Positions 47,297 to 58,594 of a stretch of 64,000 nt of DNA are shown piece by piece (the stretch's first letter is position 1; each line of letters opens with the position of its first letter). Made by a program: the position numbers and the translations under genes. Below the pieces are notes generated by a model. That model was given only the letters and a program-made list of their open reading frames with translations, made no database searches and was not told where the DNA came from. The DNA comes from Branchiostoma floridae (taxonomy: Eukaryota > Chordata > Leptocardii > Amphioxiformes > Branchiostomatidae), in assembly GCF_000003815.2 (NCBI RefSeq), contig NC_049985.1:18503610-18567609 (forward strand), in the 5' to 3' direction.

Positions 47297-48923
47297 CTAA
47301 CCGGTATGTTGTGTTAGATGTTGGTCCAAACTAGATTTCTGTGCTGCAGAATAGTCACACTGGTCACACTTGTAGGGTTTTGTGTGGGTCCTCATATGTG
47401 TGGATAAGGTTGACTTTTGAGCCGTCCTGAACCCACACTCCCCACACATGTAGGGTTTTTCTCCAGTGTGTTTTCTTAGATGTTGGTCCAAATTCCATTT
47501 CTGTGTAGCAGAATAGTCACACTGGTCACACTTGTAGGGTTTTTCTCCTGTGTGGACTTTCATGTGTTGAGATAAGTGGTACATTTGAGCTGTCCCGTAT
47601 CCACACTCCCCACATTTAAAGGGCTTCTCTGCAGTGTGTTTAGCAAGATTATGTCGGGCTAAACTGGATTTCCGTACCGAGGTATAGTCACACTGGTCAC
47701 ATTTGTAGGGTTTTTCCCCTGTATGTGTTCTCATGTGTTGGGATAAGGTGGACATTTGAACTGTCCTGTACCCACACTCCCCACACATGTAGGGTTTTTC
47801 TCCAGTGTGTTTTGCTAGATGTTGGTCCATATTAGATTTCCATGCTGTCGAATAGTCACACTCCCCACACATGTAGGGCTTATCTCCAGTGTGTTTTGCA
47901 TGTTGGTCCAAAGTAGATTCCAGCACTGAATGGGAGTCATTCGTTTCTGTCCCAGGATCTTCCATTGTGACGCTATGTTAAAAGAAATGAAAAGCAATAA
48001 ATTTGAATCTGCTTTACTGTAGCTGGATGTAACAAAATCCCAAATGTTCTTGGTGTCTGCCAAACATAACTTTGTGGCTTTAGGATACAATTTCTCAAAT
48101 CAGAATTAAAGTGTTTATGACACCAAATACAACATTTTTCTGTTAACTTCCTATATAGTATTGTTAACCATTAATAGTATCATTCAATGAACATAGACAT
48201 TTGCACCAAATACTAGTATACATCCTAATTCTGATTATTGAACATCAAAGCACCCAATATCATACTTCCAGCTCTTGAAACCTACCACGAGGTAATTGAA
48301 TTAAACATTGATCATAATTACTTGATGGCATCACAGGGAACCAATAGTGGCACAAAGGGTACAAATCACAGCATAAAGGATACAAATCACAGCATATAGG
48401 GCCCAAATCACAGCATAAGGATACAAATCACAGCATAGGGGAAACAAATCACAACATAAGGGATACAAATCACAACATATTGGGATACAAATCACAGCAT
48501 AAAGGATACAAATTACAGCATAGGGGATACAAATCACTACATATGGGATACAAATCACAGCATAAGGGACACAAATCACAGCATAGGGGATACAAATCAC
48601 AGAATAGGGGAAACAATTACCGCATAGGGGATATAAATCATATCATAGGGGAAACAATTCACAGCATAGGGGTTACAAATCATATCATAAAGGCCCCAAT
48701 CACAGCATACGGGATGCAAATCACAGCATAAAGGATACAAATCACAGCATAGGGGATACAAATCACAGCATATGCTCAACTGTTTTGGCGAGAACCCTGA
48801 ACATGTTATACTTATGGATGGTGCATTTTGTAGTATCACCTGAGCTCACCTTTCCTTTGGCCTGCTCACACCTGCCGTACCTGTCTGGTCCTCGCTGTTT
48901 GTCTCTTCCTGATGATGGTCCAT
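47297..48923 (-). CDS. C2H2 zinc-finger protein with seven fingers
   Basis: Two coding exons on the minus strand: 48923-48850 (MDHHQEETNSEDQTG..., donor GTGAGC) and 47972-47297. The junction AG|C keeps frame through S-V-T-M-E-D-P, giving about 249 aa. Seven TGEKPY-linked fingers follow residue 60, alternating CGECGYRTA and CDQCDYSA types. The last linker is shortened (THTKPYKC). The protein ends at H-T-G-stop (47299). The helix residues differ between fingers, as in DNA-binding arrays. The style is the large amphioxus finger family. The start at 48923 follows an acceptor (AATGTAG, 48937-48931); a 5' UTR exon with donor GTAAGT ends at 49507. An internal ATG at 47965 would give 222 aa. Likely nuclear transcription factor; target unknown. 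Confidence 0.85.
48345..48780 (-). repeat. 21-bp minisatellite in intron 1 of the zinc-finger gene
   Basis: About twenty units, read on the minus strand as TATCCCCTATGCTGTGATTTG with substitutions and a few length changes. Being 7 codons long it stays open in several frames (IPYAVIC...), which is an artefact. The same unit fills an intron of MYG1. Confidence 0.9.
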
Positions 48924-49092
48924 CTCAACACTACATTTTTGTGTAAAAACAAAAAAAAAGTCAAAACATATGTTGATGGCAACGTTCAAATGTTGCTAAT
49001 TTTCCAAACATACGTTTAAGTTTAAATAACAGCATAAAATTACAAAAACATACATTCTGCCTGTTTATCATTCATATGCAATTTGTCTTATT

Positions 49093-49165
49093 TAATGTCA
49101 TTTGTATTTTCCGGTCTGCCTTAACACCACAAAAAGTTTGTGGTCGTTTGTGGTGTTTAGGCAGA
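49093..49165. repeat. small hairpin between the ZNF and MYG1 genes
   Basis: GGTCTGCCTTAACACCACAA pairs with TTGTGGTGTTTAGGCAGACC around AAGTTTGTGGTCG. About 20 bp per arm, probably a MITE tip pair. Confidence 0.6.
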
Positions 49166-49506
49166 CCCGTATTTTCACCGGGCCCACTCTAGTCTCTTCT
49201 GATAACATGCCAATTTTGCCAACACCAAGGTACCGTTACACGAAATTGTAAATGATATAATTTCGTAATTCTGTATGTCAAATCAAAAGAAATGTTATTG
49301 GTAATTAACAAGAGACCGACCCTCCCACACGTAAACATAAGTCATAAGCCACTTTCTGTCAACCAAAAAAATACAATTTTTTAATCACCCGGGGATCAAA
49401 CCTTGGGGGATTATCAATGAACCCGAAACCAGCGGCACATAGAGACCAAAACAACAAACGTTACACATTGAAGTAAAACAACGAACGCGCCAGACAAAAT
49501 ACTTAC

Positions 49507-49904
49507 GGAAGGTAGCAAACGTGGAACAATACAAGACTTCATATCAGTGAGCAAGCCAACGGTGACCTTTAACTTTTGACCTTTTGACTAAAACATATCC
49601 ATATTTCACGATCAGATCCACAAAATGAATCAGATATTGCATGCCTTATTCATCATATACGATTTTGGTTATCATGATTAATTCTAGTATATCCAGTTAT
49701 CGACATTTGAGACAAAATGTTCAAGGATTATTTTGTTGACCGCGGAAGGATGTGAGTTGCACAGCGGCCCATGATACTACCACACGTGTGCCCCCCTCCC
49801 CACCTTTATCGGCCACCATTGCTGTTTCACGGGCCTTTGTTCTCGCCAGTCGGCGTCTCATAAATTCGGTTCTAACCCTGCAGGTCTCAAGACAGGTCTC
49901 TAAG
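49507..49904. promoter_or_regulatory. divergent promoter region between ZNF (-) and MYG1 (+)
   Basis: The zinc-finger 5' UTR exon donor (GTAAGT, minus, 49506-49501) and the MYG1 start at 49905 bracket about 400 bp. No TATA box is clear on either side. Head-to-head spacing this short suggests a shared promoter, but only by position. Confidence 0.4.
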
Positions 49905-52900
49905 ATGTCTCAGCCCAACAAGAAGCTGCGGGAAGACGGAGACGGGAAGCACATAGGTGGTTGTTTTATATTGTCCAGACTGTCCTTTACTCTAACATAG
50001 TTATATGTGGATGCGATCATGATCACACTTCCCGTATACCTTTGACTTTGACTTTAGTTTTATATGTGAAGATTGTGCTAGACATGATTCTGAACTGGGC
50101 ATGGTTATTAACGGGCGTATAGAAAATAAAAATAGATATATAGAGGGTCCTATTAAGAGGGTGGTGGGGTGAAGAGGTCATCTACTAGTACCCATGTTGA
50201 ATAGGTTGGATTTTACAGATGGGGGTCAAGCAAAATTTGATTTTGATTCTACAAAATAGTGGCTGGACCAAAATCTTGCTGTGCTCAGGTAACTTTAATG
50301 TCTAAACTCATTAATTTCCGTGTATGGTAAAGTCTTGACCCATCAAAGAAATGATTAGATTTCCTCAGTACTGCAGCAGAACTTCTGGTTTTAATATCTC
50401 TTTTCCCGTTGCCAGGCACCCACGACGGCACGTTCCATTGTGACGAGGCTCTGGCCTGCTACCTGCTGAGGAAACTCCCGCGTTACCGCGACTACGAGAT
50501 CGTCCGCTCCCGCAAACCCGACGTGCTGGCCACCTGCGATATCGTGGTGGATGTCGGCGGACAATACGACCCGGCCACACACAGGTACTGCATTCTAATC
50601 TCCAAGCAGATGCTACAACGGCATAAGATAGTACCAAACTGGCCAATGAGTGTAGTCAGCTAAGAGGTGTACATTTGCCATGTAGAATCTGCCCCAGTCG
50701 GCTAGAACAAAGGCTATTAACATCCAATTGTTTCCCAATCAAACTGTGCTTGTAATGTAGGTGCTAATTGCCCTCCTTCCTGTTTGGTGCTAACTTCCAA
50801 CTGGGACATGTGCTGGTCACTGACTTTGTCCCAGTGTAATTCGCTCGTAAAATAATTAGCACATGGCAACAGGGTGCGGCAGCAACACCATTGTTGAATA
50901 GAAATGCTCCTCCCTGTTTCAGTGGAGGCAGATCCCCGGTAGCAAAACACACTCCTACGCCGGCTTCACTCCTCTGGCAGCTTTTGATATTGTCTTATGC
51001 TACCGTAGGATCTGCTTTGAGATTAACTGCATTCTTCAAGATGCTCTTAACATAACGGAAAGGACCGAAATGAATGGACTCAAATCATGTCTCTTGCTAT
51101 TACTATTATGTATTTTGTACCATGTATATGTAAAATTGTGTATAAAGGCTTATAAGACTCATTAGGACTTTAAACTGTATCTCTGTTATATACGTTATCT
51201 GACCCTTGCCTCTTCCCTCATGACCTCAATGAAAAGCGGCCTGCAGGCTGATTTGAGCTTTCATGAATAAACATTTAGGTTGAAACAAACAAATTACCTA
51301 TGGCTATACTGATTAGGCTATAGCTGCCCTTTTGTGTAACGCCCCATCTTCTGTATCTATATCTGAACTTCTGCACCAAAATCTGAACATCTGTCATCAT
51401 GGCATAGAATTGATGAAAATGTATTTTTTAAAGCTCAAAATAACGTGTTTAACAACGAAAATTAAGAACATGGGCTCCTAGAAAAAGCTGAAGCTAGAGA
51501 ATAAAACACTCTATTGTTCCACAGATATGACCACCACCAGCGGACGTTTAACGAGACGATGAACAGCCTTGCACCGGAGAAGCCATGGGTGACCAAGCTG
51601 AGCAGTGCGGGGCTGGTGTATCTGCACTTCGGACAGGAGATCATCGCTCACATGCTCGGGGACGGGGCAGACAAGAAACTCTGCAACGTTGTGTACAACA
51701 AGGTCTACCAGGTAGGGGCAGGCTTTTAGCTAGGACTTTGTTTTAGGGAGTCCGAATTTCTTAGCGTGGTAGGATCCGGGGGCATCCACTTTTCAAGAAT
51801 AAACAAGCAAACATACCAATTTCATGGTGCAGAGTTTTTGAGATTTTGAGCCCTTTAGTTTCTACTTTCTTTTTCAGAACCTGATTGAGGAGATAGACGC
51901 AATCGACAACGGGGTTTCGCAGTTCGACGGCACCCCGCGGTACCTGATGACCACAAACCTGAGCGCCCGCGTGGGGCGGCTGAACCCGGCCTGGAACGAG
52001 GCAGACCAGGACACGACAGAACGGTTCCACAAGGCCATGGCCATGGTCGGGGAAGAGTTCGAGGATCGCGTGCGGTACTACAGCCAGGCCTGGTGGCCGG
52101 GCAGGAAACTGGTGAGTAGAAATGGTTTATTATGAGTGATTGTTAAACCGGATAGTTACTGAGTGAGTGATTGTGAATGAGTGAACTTATTATTGGGTGA
52201 GCTGAATACTCCCTCTTCACAGCCAGGCAGGGGCTGATTTATGATCAGCTATGAACAGATTTAGGTTCAGGTGCTTGAACAGATTTTGATCTGTATTTTT
52301 TCTGGTTTGTTACCTAGTATTGTAGTGTGGGTGACCAGGTGACAGTTACATACAGTCAAATCTGGATTCAGCAACCATTCAAAGTACGGAGGAAAATGGT
52401 TGCTGAGGACAGGGTGGGGTTAATCATGTGTAAATGGACTGGAGTCAAAGGACTGTGGCTTGTGTTGTGACTGGAGGTAGTTGCCTGGGGCTGGTGGTTT
52501 TCTTCCATGTAGGTAATCAAACATTTAGATAGCCTTAGTACCATCCCCTGTAGTGTCGACTCCAGGAAGAATAGTGGTACAATGTACCACTAATGGAGAT
52601 CCTAATGAAACAAACGAAAGACCAATGGCTCAATCCTTTTGCTTGCTAACCACGGAGGCATGCAAAACATTTCACTGCGGAGGATGGTACTCAGGCTAAA
52701 TCACAGAATCGTACAGACAAATATTACTGTACATTTAAAAAAATTACTGTACATTTAAAAAGATAGCGTCACTGTTCCTGTAAGTTAAACTCACACACAC
52801 ACTCACTCACTTACTTCCAGGTGCGAGATGCGCTGGAGGCGAGACACGGCGTGGACCCAAGCGGACAGGTGATCGTGATGGAACAGGTGTGTCCGTGGAA

Positions 52901-53723
52901 GGAGCACCTGTTCGAGCTGGAGCAGGAGATGCAGGTGTGTAAAACGGGTGAAATTTCAGGGTCTTTTCGGATGCTACTGGAACGCTGTGATTCATATCCC
53001 CTATGCTGTAGTTCCTTTCCCCTTATGCTTTTCTCTGTATCCCCTACATTGTGATTTGTATTCTCTATGCTGTGATTTGTATCCCCTATGCTGTGATTTG
53101 TATCCCCTATGCTGTGATTTGTATCCCCTACGTTGTGATTTGGATCTCCTATGCTGTGATTTGGATCCCCTATGCTGTGATTTGTATCCCCTACGTTGTG
53201 ATTTGTATCCCCTATGCTGTGATTTGTATTCTCTATGCTGTGATTTGTATCCCCTATGCTGTGATTTGTATCCCCTACATGTGATTTGTATCCCCTATGC
53301 TGTGATTTGGATCCCCAAACACTGTTTCAGCCAGTGCAGGAAGCTTTTCTGCCTTCTTGTAACAAAAAGGTAGAAAACTTTAGAAGGAAAATGCAGGAAA
53401 TAGTATTTCTTAGGGTTATAAATTTCAAAATACCTGGTAAAATTCTGAATCTGAATTCCCTACTACAGGTGGAGCCGTCCATCAAGTACGTGCTGTACGC
53501 GGACCAGAACGGGAACTGGCGCGTGCAGTGTGTTCCCATGGAAACGCAGTCCTTCCAGAGCCGGCTGCCCCTCCCCGAGGACTGGCGAGGAGTCAGGGAC
53601 GACGATCTGAGCAAACTCAGCGGGATCGACGGCTGCGTGTTCGTGCACGCTTCCGGGTTCATCGGCGGGAACAAGACAAGACAGGGGGCGCTTCTCATGG
53701 CACAGAGGGCGCTACAAATGTAG
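49905..53723 (+). CDS. MYG1: MYG1 exonuclease, complete six-exon gene (336 aa)
   Basis: Exons 49905-49956, 50416-50584, 51525-51711, 51878-52111, 52821-52934 and 53469-53723 have GT-AG sites, phases 1,2,0,0,0, and sum to 1011 nt, exactly 337 codons. Key blocks are [17 protein letters not shown] (residues about 19-35), [12 protein letters not shown] (about 60-71) and YDHHQR (about 75-80), which are the DHH-like metal-binding region. They are followed by [64 protein letters not shown] and [10 protein letters not shown] (about 310-319). All are diagnostic for MYG1 (UPF0160), a conserved 3'-5' exonuclease acting on RNA in mitochondria and nucleus. The N-terminus is short; I chose the ATG at 49905 because no upstream in-frame ATG was seen. 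AATAAA at 54129-54134 may end the transcript. Confidence 0.95.
50596..51025. mobile_element. 430-bp MITE (family M9) 11 bp inside MYG1 intron 2
   Basis: The ends TAATCTCCAAGCAGATGCTA and, read inward from the right, TAATCTCAAAGCAGATCCTA are inverted. ACTGCATTC flanks both sides (50587-50595, 51026-51034), a perfect 9-bp duplication. The exon 2 donor GT is at 50585-50586, so the duplication begins with the third base of the intron. Confidence 0.92.
52990..53312 (+). repeat. 21-bp minisatellite in MYG1 intron 5
   Basis: About fifteen units of TATCCCCTATGCTGTGATTTG on the plus strand, the same unit as at 48345-48780. The tract ends 156 bp before exon 6. Confidence 0.9.
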
Positions 53724-53788
53724 CAAAACTGTTACCAGAGCGCTACAAAGGGCAAAGTAGAGAAACTGTTTACCACAAACAAACAAAC

Positions 53789-54061
53789 AAACTCAGCGGG
53801 ATCGACAGGTGCGTTTTCGTGCACGCTTCCGGGTTCATCGGGGGGAACAAGACAAGACGGGGTGCTTCAAATGGCACAGAGAGCGCTACAAAGGGCTAAG
53901 TAGCAAAACTTTACCACAGACAAATAAACAAACAGACGGAGCAAAATCAACAGCTGTGTGTTTGTACATGCCTCCGGATTCATTGGGGGGACAAGACGAA
54001 GGAAGGAGTCTTCCAAACATACAGACTTTCCATGGCACATAAAGCACTACGGATGTCCAAG
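53789..54061 (+). repeat. two decaying tandem copies of the MYG1 last-exon end
   Basis: The coding end (CTCAGCGGGATCGACGGCTG, then TTCGTGCACGCTTCCGGGTT) recurs after about 176 bp at 53789-53905. A more worn copy is at 53937-54061 (GTACATGCCTCCGGATTCAT). Both lie after the true stop at 53723 and before AATAAA at 54129, so they are probably 3' UTR. A last trace (GGGCGCTACAAATGTA) is at 55120. Confidence 0.85.
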
Positions 54062-54174
54062 TAGAGTCTATTCAAAGTCACCGATAGGGTTTTTTAAATA
54101 ATATTTGTGATAAGTATGAAATATTTCAAATAAAAGAGTATTTCAGTCACAGTAGTTCAGAATTGTTCTTACAA

Positions 54175-54827
54175 TTAAGGTATCTCGGTCGGCTAAATTG
54201 GCATTTTGACCTTCAACTGTTTTCTTATCAATGAATTAAGAAAGAATGGAGCCGTAACGAATGTTGATAGATGGGCATTGAAGAATTCTAAATCTGATTT
54301 TTTGGAGCCAAATTGATGACGTCATCATTTTTATTGCCCCTGATATTATTTTTTTCTATGACAAAATACAGCACTTTGGTACATACCACTGTAATGAAAC
54401 TTCGTTTTTCGTTGCATAATGATAAAGCTACAAACGTAGTGTTGCGCAAACTGATATCTACTAATGATCTGTAGTAATTAGAAAATGTTTGTTTTCATCT
54501 AATTAAAAAAATTTAATTCTTAATAACTACAGATCGTTAGTAGATATCAGTTTGCGCAACACTACGTTTGTAGCTTTCATCATTATGCAACGAAAAACGA
54601 AGTTTCATTACAGTGGTATGTACCAAAGTGCTGTATTTTGTCATAGAAAAAAATAATATCAGAGCCAATAAAATGATGACGTCATCAATTTGGTCCCCCA
54701 AAAATCAGATTTAGAATTCTTTAATGCCCATCTATCAACATTCGTTACGGCTCCATTCTTTCTTAATTCATTAATAAGAAAACAGTGGAAGGTCAAAATG
54801 CCAATTTAGCCAACCGAGATACCTTAA
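54175..54827. mobile_element. 653-bp near-perfect fold-back palindrome
   Basis: Arms 54175-54475 and 54527-54827 are complementary over about 300 bp with roughly a dozen differences. The ends are TTAAGGTATCTCGG and CCGAGATACCTTAA. Each arm holds TGACGTCA (54317-54324, 54677-54684). TTAA at both tips could be a piggyBac-type target, but the tips lack the usual CCC. No coding capacity. Confidence 0.9.
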
Positions 54828-55369
54828 GAATAAAAGTTTGAACATATTTTGGACTATATATGTTGAGAACATTTTGAAAGTAATAGCATAAATATCTTTT
54901 TATTTAGAACAAATTTAAAACATAAGAGAGCTTGTGTTAATGTATGGGTCACAACACCAGCAATCGCTGCCCGTGACCTACGTGTAATATTGTATTGTCT
55001 ACAATCTGAATAAAGTCAAAGTTAAAGAACACCTCAATCAAAATGTCCAAGTAATGAGCAGTGAAAGAGTTTACTCCAAACGAACAACATGACTAGAGAA
55101 GCGCCCCTCTCTTTGCACAGGGCGCTACAAATGTACAAGTGGTGCAGCTGTTTACCCCAAATAAACAAACTTGGACAATTAATGTCAAGCATCACCACAA
55201 TGTTCAGGCACCGTTATTTATTCATCATGATCCGGGTCTCTGTGGACCTAACATCTGCTGGAGATTCCCGCTGATAGAATAGCAGATTTTATCAGATCGA
55301 TTTGATACAAGTCAGAGGTTGTAGCATTAACAAAGTTCCACTTCCAGTGCGATCCATCATTCATCACTA

Positions 55370-55400
55370 CAGTTATATATATATGTATATATATATATAC

Positions 55401-55432
<32 letters not shown>

Positions 55433-55448
55433 GTGCAAGCACACACAC

Positions 55449-55545
<97 letters not shown>
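55370..55545. repeat. (TA)n-rich microsatellite
   Basis: Mixed TATA, CATA and CACA repeats up to the gap. It can extrude as a cruciform and probably caused the gap. Confidence 0.95.
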
Positions 55546-55547
<2 letters not shown>

Positions 55548-55568
55548 AAGACAGACAGGGAGTTCAGC

Positions 55569-55668
55569 NNNNNNNNNNNNNNNNNNNNNNNNNNNNNNNN
55601 NNNNNNNNNNNNNNNNNNNNNNNNNNNNNNNNNNNNNNNNNNNNNNNNNNNNNNNNNNNNNNNNNNNN
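55569..55668. other. assembly gap (100 N)
   Basis: Run of 100 N. Confidence 1.
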
Positions 55669-55849
55669 TTACTTACAGGTGTACATTACTTAGCATAGAT
55701 TATGCAAATGTGGAAGTCATTTACATAATCAGACTATTTCATGGAGATATGAGGTCTACGAACTATTGTTTTTAATGAAGGTACTTGCCAGCCAAGCTGA
55801 GGGCATTCTTTCCTGCAAACTTTCAGATCAGCAGTTTCATGTGACTCAT

Positions 55850-56590
55850 TTCCAACGGACGGAGAAAACAATTCTGCACCTTTTGTCAACCACTAGGTGT
55901 AAACCGATTATTTTTCTCTTCGTCTGAAGTGCAGAAACAAAACTTGAATGCCCAGCTGTCCATACATAGACAGCATTTGAAACACTTCTATTGTAGTAAC
56001 TAATAAGCCTGATTGACAGGAACCATAATTGGAATACGGCTTTAGGGTTGGACAAGTCGGTGTCTTTTTCTTCATTTGTTTTTATGTACTACTGTACACC
56101 CAAGTTGTACTTCCTCGCAAAGCAAAGCTATGAACACTGACTAGACATCCGTGAAGCGTTATAATCACCATCTAGCTTTATTCCAGAGCTGAATCATTTG
56201 AGTACGGTACAAACCGACTAGATTGTGTAAAACGACCTATTTTCCAACGGATCCGGACAGAGGGAAATAGTTTTAGTTTCCTGATAACCAATGGATGTAC
56301 TAAGCTTAGTTTATCTCAGTTTTAAGTCCAGAAACAAGACTCGAATGCACAGATGTTGGTACATAGACAACATTTGAAAAAACCTCTATTGTATTGTCGT
56401 AACTGACAATTATGATTGGTAGCAAACCCCTTTGGAGTATGTAATTAAGATTCCGCTCATTGTTGAGGAATACAGAAGTGTTATTAAGTGTCATTTTCTT
56501 GTTTTTCTCGTAGTCTTTTATCCCCAGGGAGACATACACCTGAAGGGACTAATGCAATTATGCAGGAGAGCAATTATGGACAAAGCGTAA
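55850..56590. repeat. copies of the sequence flanking the secreted peptide gene
   Basis: 56227-56590 closely matches 13105-13835 without the MITE there, and a partial older copy precedes it at 55850-56030 (CATACATAGACA). The match stops within a few bases of the peptide gene's stop codon, so no peptide coding sequence is present here. It may be a dispersed repeat that supplies the peptide gene's 3' UTR. Confidence 0.75.
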
Positions 56591-56599
56591 ATTGGTTAA

Positions 56600-57945
56600 C
56601 GCTGTTGTCTGTTCATGATGGGTAATTCAATGCCTTGGTTTAATATTCAAGCAGATCCTACAGTAGCCCGTCTGACTCACAAATCATTATACTCTTAAAT
56701 ATGAGTACAGGATTGGAGTTAGCTATATATCACACAGATTTTGATGTTTTAAATAAGATTGTTTAAAATGAGAACAGGTGCTCATTCATTAGTCTGTCTA
56801 GAAATAGAAAAGAGCAGATACAAAAAAAACTACGAGTTGACGAGAGAACGTGTAAATACTGGACGGAGTAATGAGTGGGAGATGTACCACATTTTACCTG
56901 TCAATGTTTCCGATACAATTCTGAAAGACGTAATATTTTCTAGAAATGTACCAAATTTTCCCAAGCCTTTGACGGCGATAAAGACGATAAACTGGATTGT
57001 GAGTGTGTTTCACAAACTAAAGCAATCTTGTTTGCCTTGATGCTTGAAAAAGGTGGATATCTCCCACTGCATACCCAATGGCCTAACTCATCCCTATGTC
57101 AAATCCAATGAGTGACTACACAATTACATTTTCTTCCCCAGCAAAACATGTAAATCTATAGGACAAGGAGGTAAAAAATGTGCTATCATCTCAAGAATTA
57201 AAACTTCAAGCCATACAACCGTACTCTCAAATGATAGACTGCTCTGCCCACTGTTACGAGGGGCATTTAGTTAGTAATGCCCCTGACCCATTTTCAGTTG
57301 TCTGATCTAAATCAAAGGCTATTTCTAATTTTGCCCCCAAATCAGAGCCCTTGGATTGGTCATATAGGCTCGAAACAGCTATCTAGCGATGATACCACTA
57401 TCTCACGGGGATTACATAATCCCGTTATGGAGAAAGGTCATTTGTTACGACTGATTCAACAAGTATAGGGTCTGTCCTACCGCAGCCACTCCAAACCTGC
57501 CCAGATTTAACATCAAATCCTACCCAAAAAGGCTCTTCAAAGGTTTAAAGCCTTGTTTTTACCATGAGCTCTAGACGCGGGTGCTAATGGATCGTTATCT
57601 CCCGTAGAACGCCAGATCGAACAAATAGAACCCCGTTATAGTATTCCGAACACCCCTGTGAAAAACAGCCCTAGTAGGACAGAAATGGCCAAAGAAAAAT
57701 GCTATGCCTTCTTTGCTGATTACACAGACGGAGTACAGTTTTTTTTTTTTTTTGGGGGGGGGGGGGGGCACTGCATAGCATTACTTTGTTGGTGGGCAGG
57801 ATTCGCGAGTCAGGCAGGGTACTTATAGCAGACTGCACTAGCATGTAGTAGAGTGCTATAATTGACATGTGGTACAAGCTTCCTCTCGGCGAGAGGCCGA
57901 GCTGCTTTTGTCTTCATTTCGTTCTTCTCCTGGGCATACCTGACA
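56600..57945. other. stretch with no gene recognised
   Basis: It includes a 93-codon frame (56759-57040) of unknown nature, one M9-like tip (AAGCAGATCCTACAGTAGCC, about 56649) and a T15/G15 homopolymer pair at 57738-57768. Confidence 0.4.
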
Positions 57946-57987
57946 AAGCATCATCATTTTCAACATCTTTCAGCCCATATTACAAAG

Positions 57988-58519
57988 TTACACAGACCAG
58001 TGGCAGAAGTGTTCACGACTGGAACTTGACAAAAATTATGTCCTCATGGTGGCATTGTCTTGTGGTCCCAACCTGTATATCCTCTCAAGATCAGAAGTGC
58101 ATCGCTACGACCCAAGCCAGGACCGTTGGAGCAAGAGGACCCCTCCGAAACTCATTCCTGACATCTGTACAGCTGTTGCCATGGGAACAGAGATCTTCTG
58201 CACAGACAAGGAGTTCAGCAAGACGATGGTGTACAACACAGAGTCAGATCGCTGGCAGAAACTGTCAGGCTGGCCAAACCCTGAAATCCTCCCTCGTCAT
58301 CTTGCCGCCATTCCCAGGCTTTTCGTACTGGAGAACCAGCTGCATGTATTGTTAGCAGCGTTTGACATTTACCTAAAGCCATCAGAATATATGGTCTATG
58401 TGTACGACAGGTCTGCTGATGCCTGGAGAGACTTGGAGGTCACGCTGCCTGATAAGACTAGTGTAGGATGTGGTTTCCCATGCCATGTGGCACGTATGTA
58501 CTTACCATATCTTAATTAA
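57988..58519 (+). pseudogene. KLHL unit D: C-terminal kelch remnant
   Basis: It opens in the middle of the kelch exon (TDQWQKCSRLEL) and reads in frame through QDRWSKRTPP, SDRWQKLSGW and DAWRDLEVTL to a stop at 58517. Half of the kelch blades and everything upstream are missing. The junction follows a 45-bp sequence (ATCATTTTCAACATCTTTCA) also found at 16430-16449. The usual 3' flank, (CACT)n included, follows. Confidence 0.85.
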
Positions 58520-58594
58520 GGGGGCACAAAAACACATAATTGAAGTGTTATGATAATGAAATGAAATACAGCATATACAAATAGCTTTCACCTA

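Noticed and set aside
48345-48780. CRISPR-like array
   Set aside because: Units are contiguous 21-bp repeats with no unique spacers, in an animal intron.
48331-48839. Open frames of repeated CIPYAVI heptads (also 52948-53373)
   Set aside because: The minisatellite unit is 21 bp, a multiple of three, so frames stay open by arithmetic. The tracts lie in introns.
49752-49904. N-terminal extension of MYG1
   Set aside because: The upstream frame is open but has no ATG, so the start at 49905 was kept.
53809-54042. A second MYG1-like short gene
   Set aside because: The frames are made of tandem copies of the MYG1 last-exon end, lack other MYG1 parts and contain stops.
55302-55775. Tyr-Ile repeat protein
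   Set aside because: Produced by a TA-rich microsatellite and extended through a gap of N.
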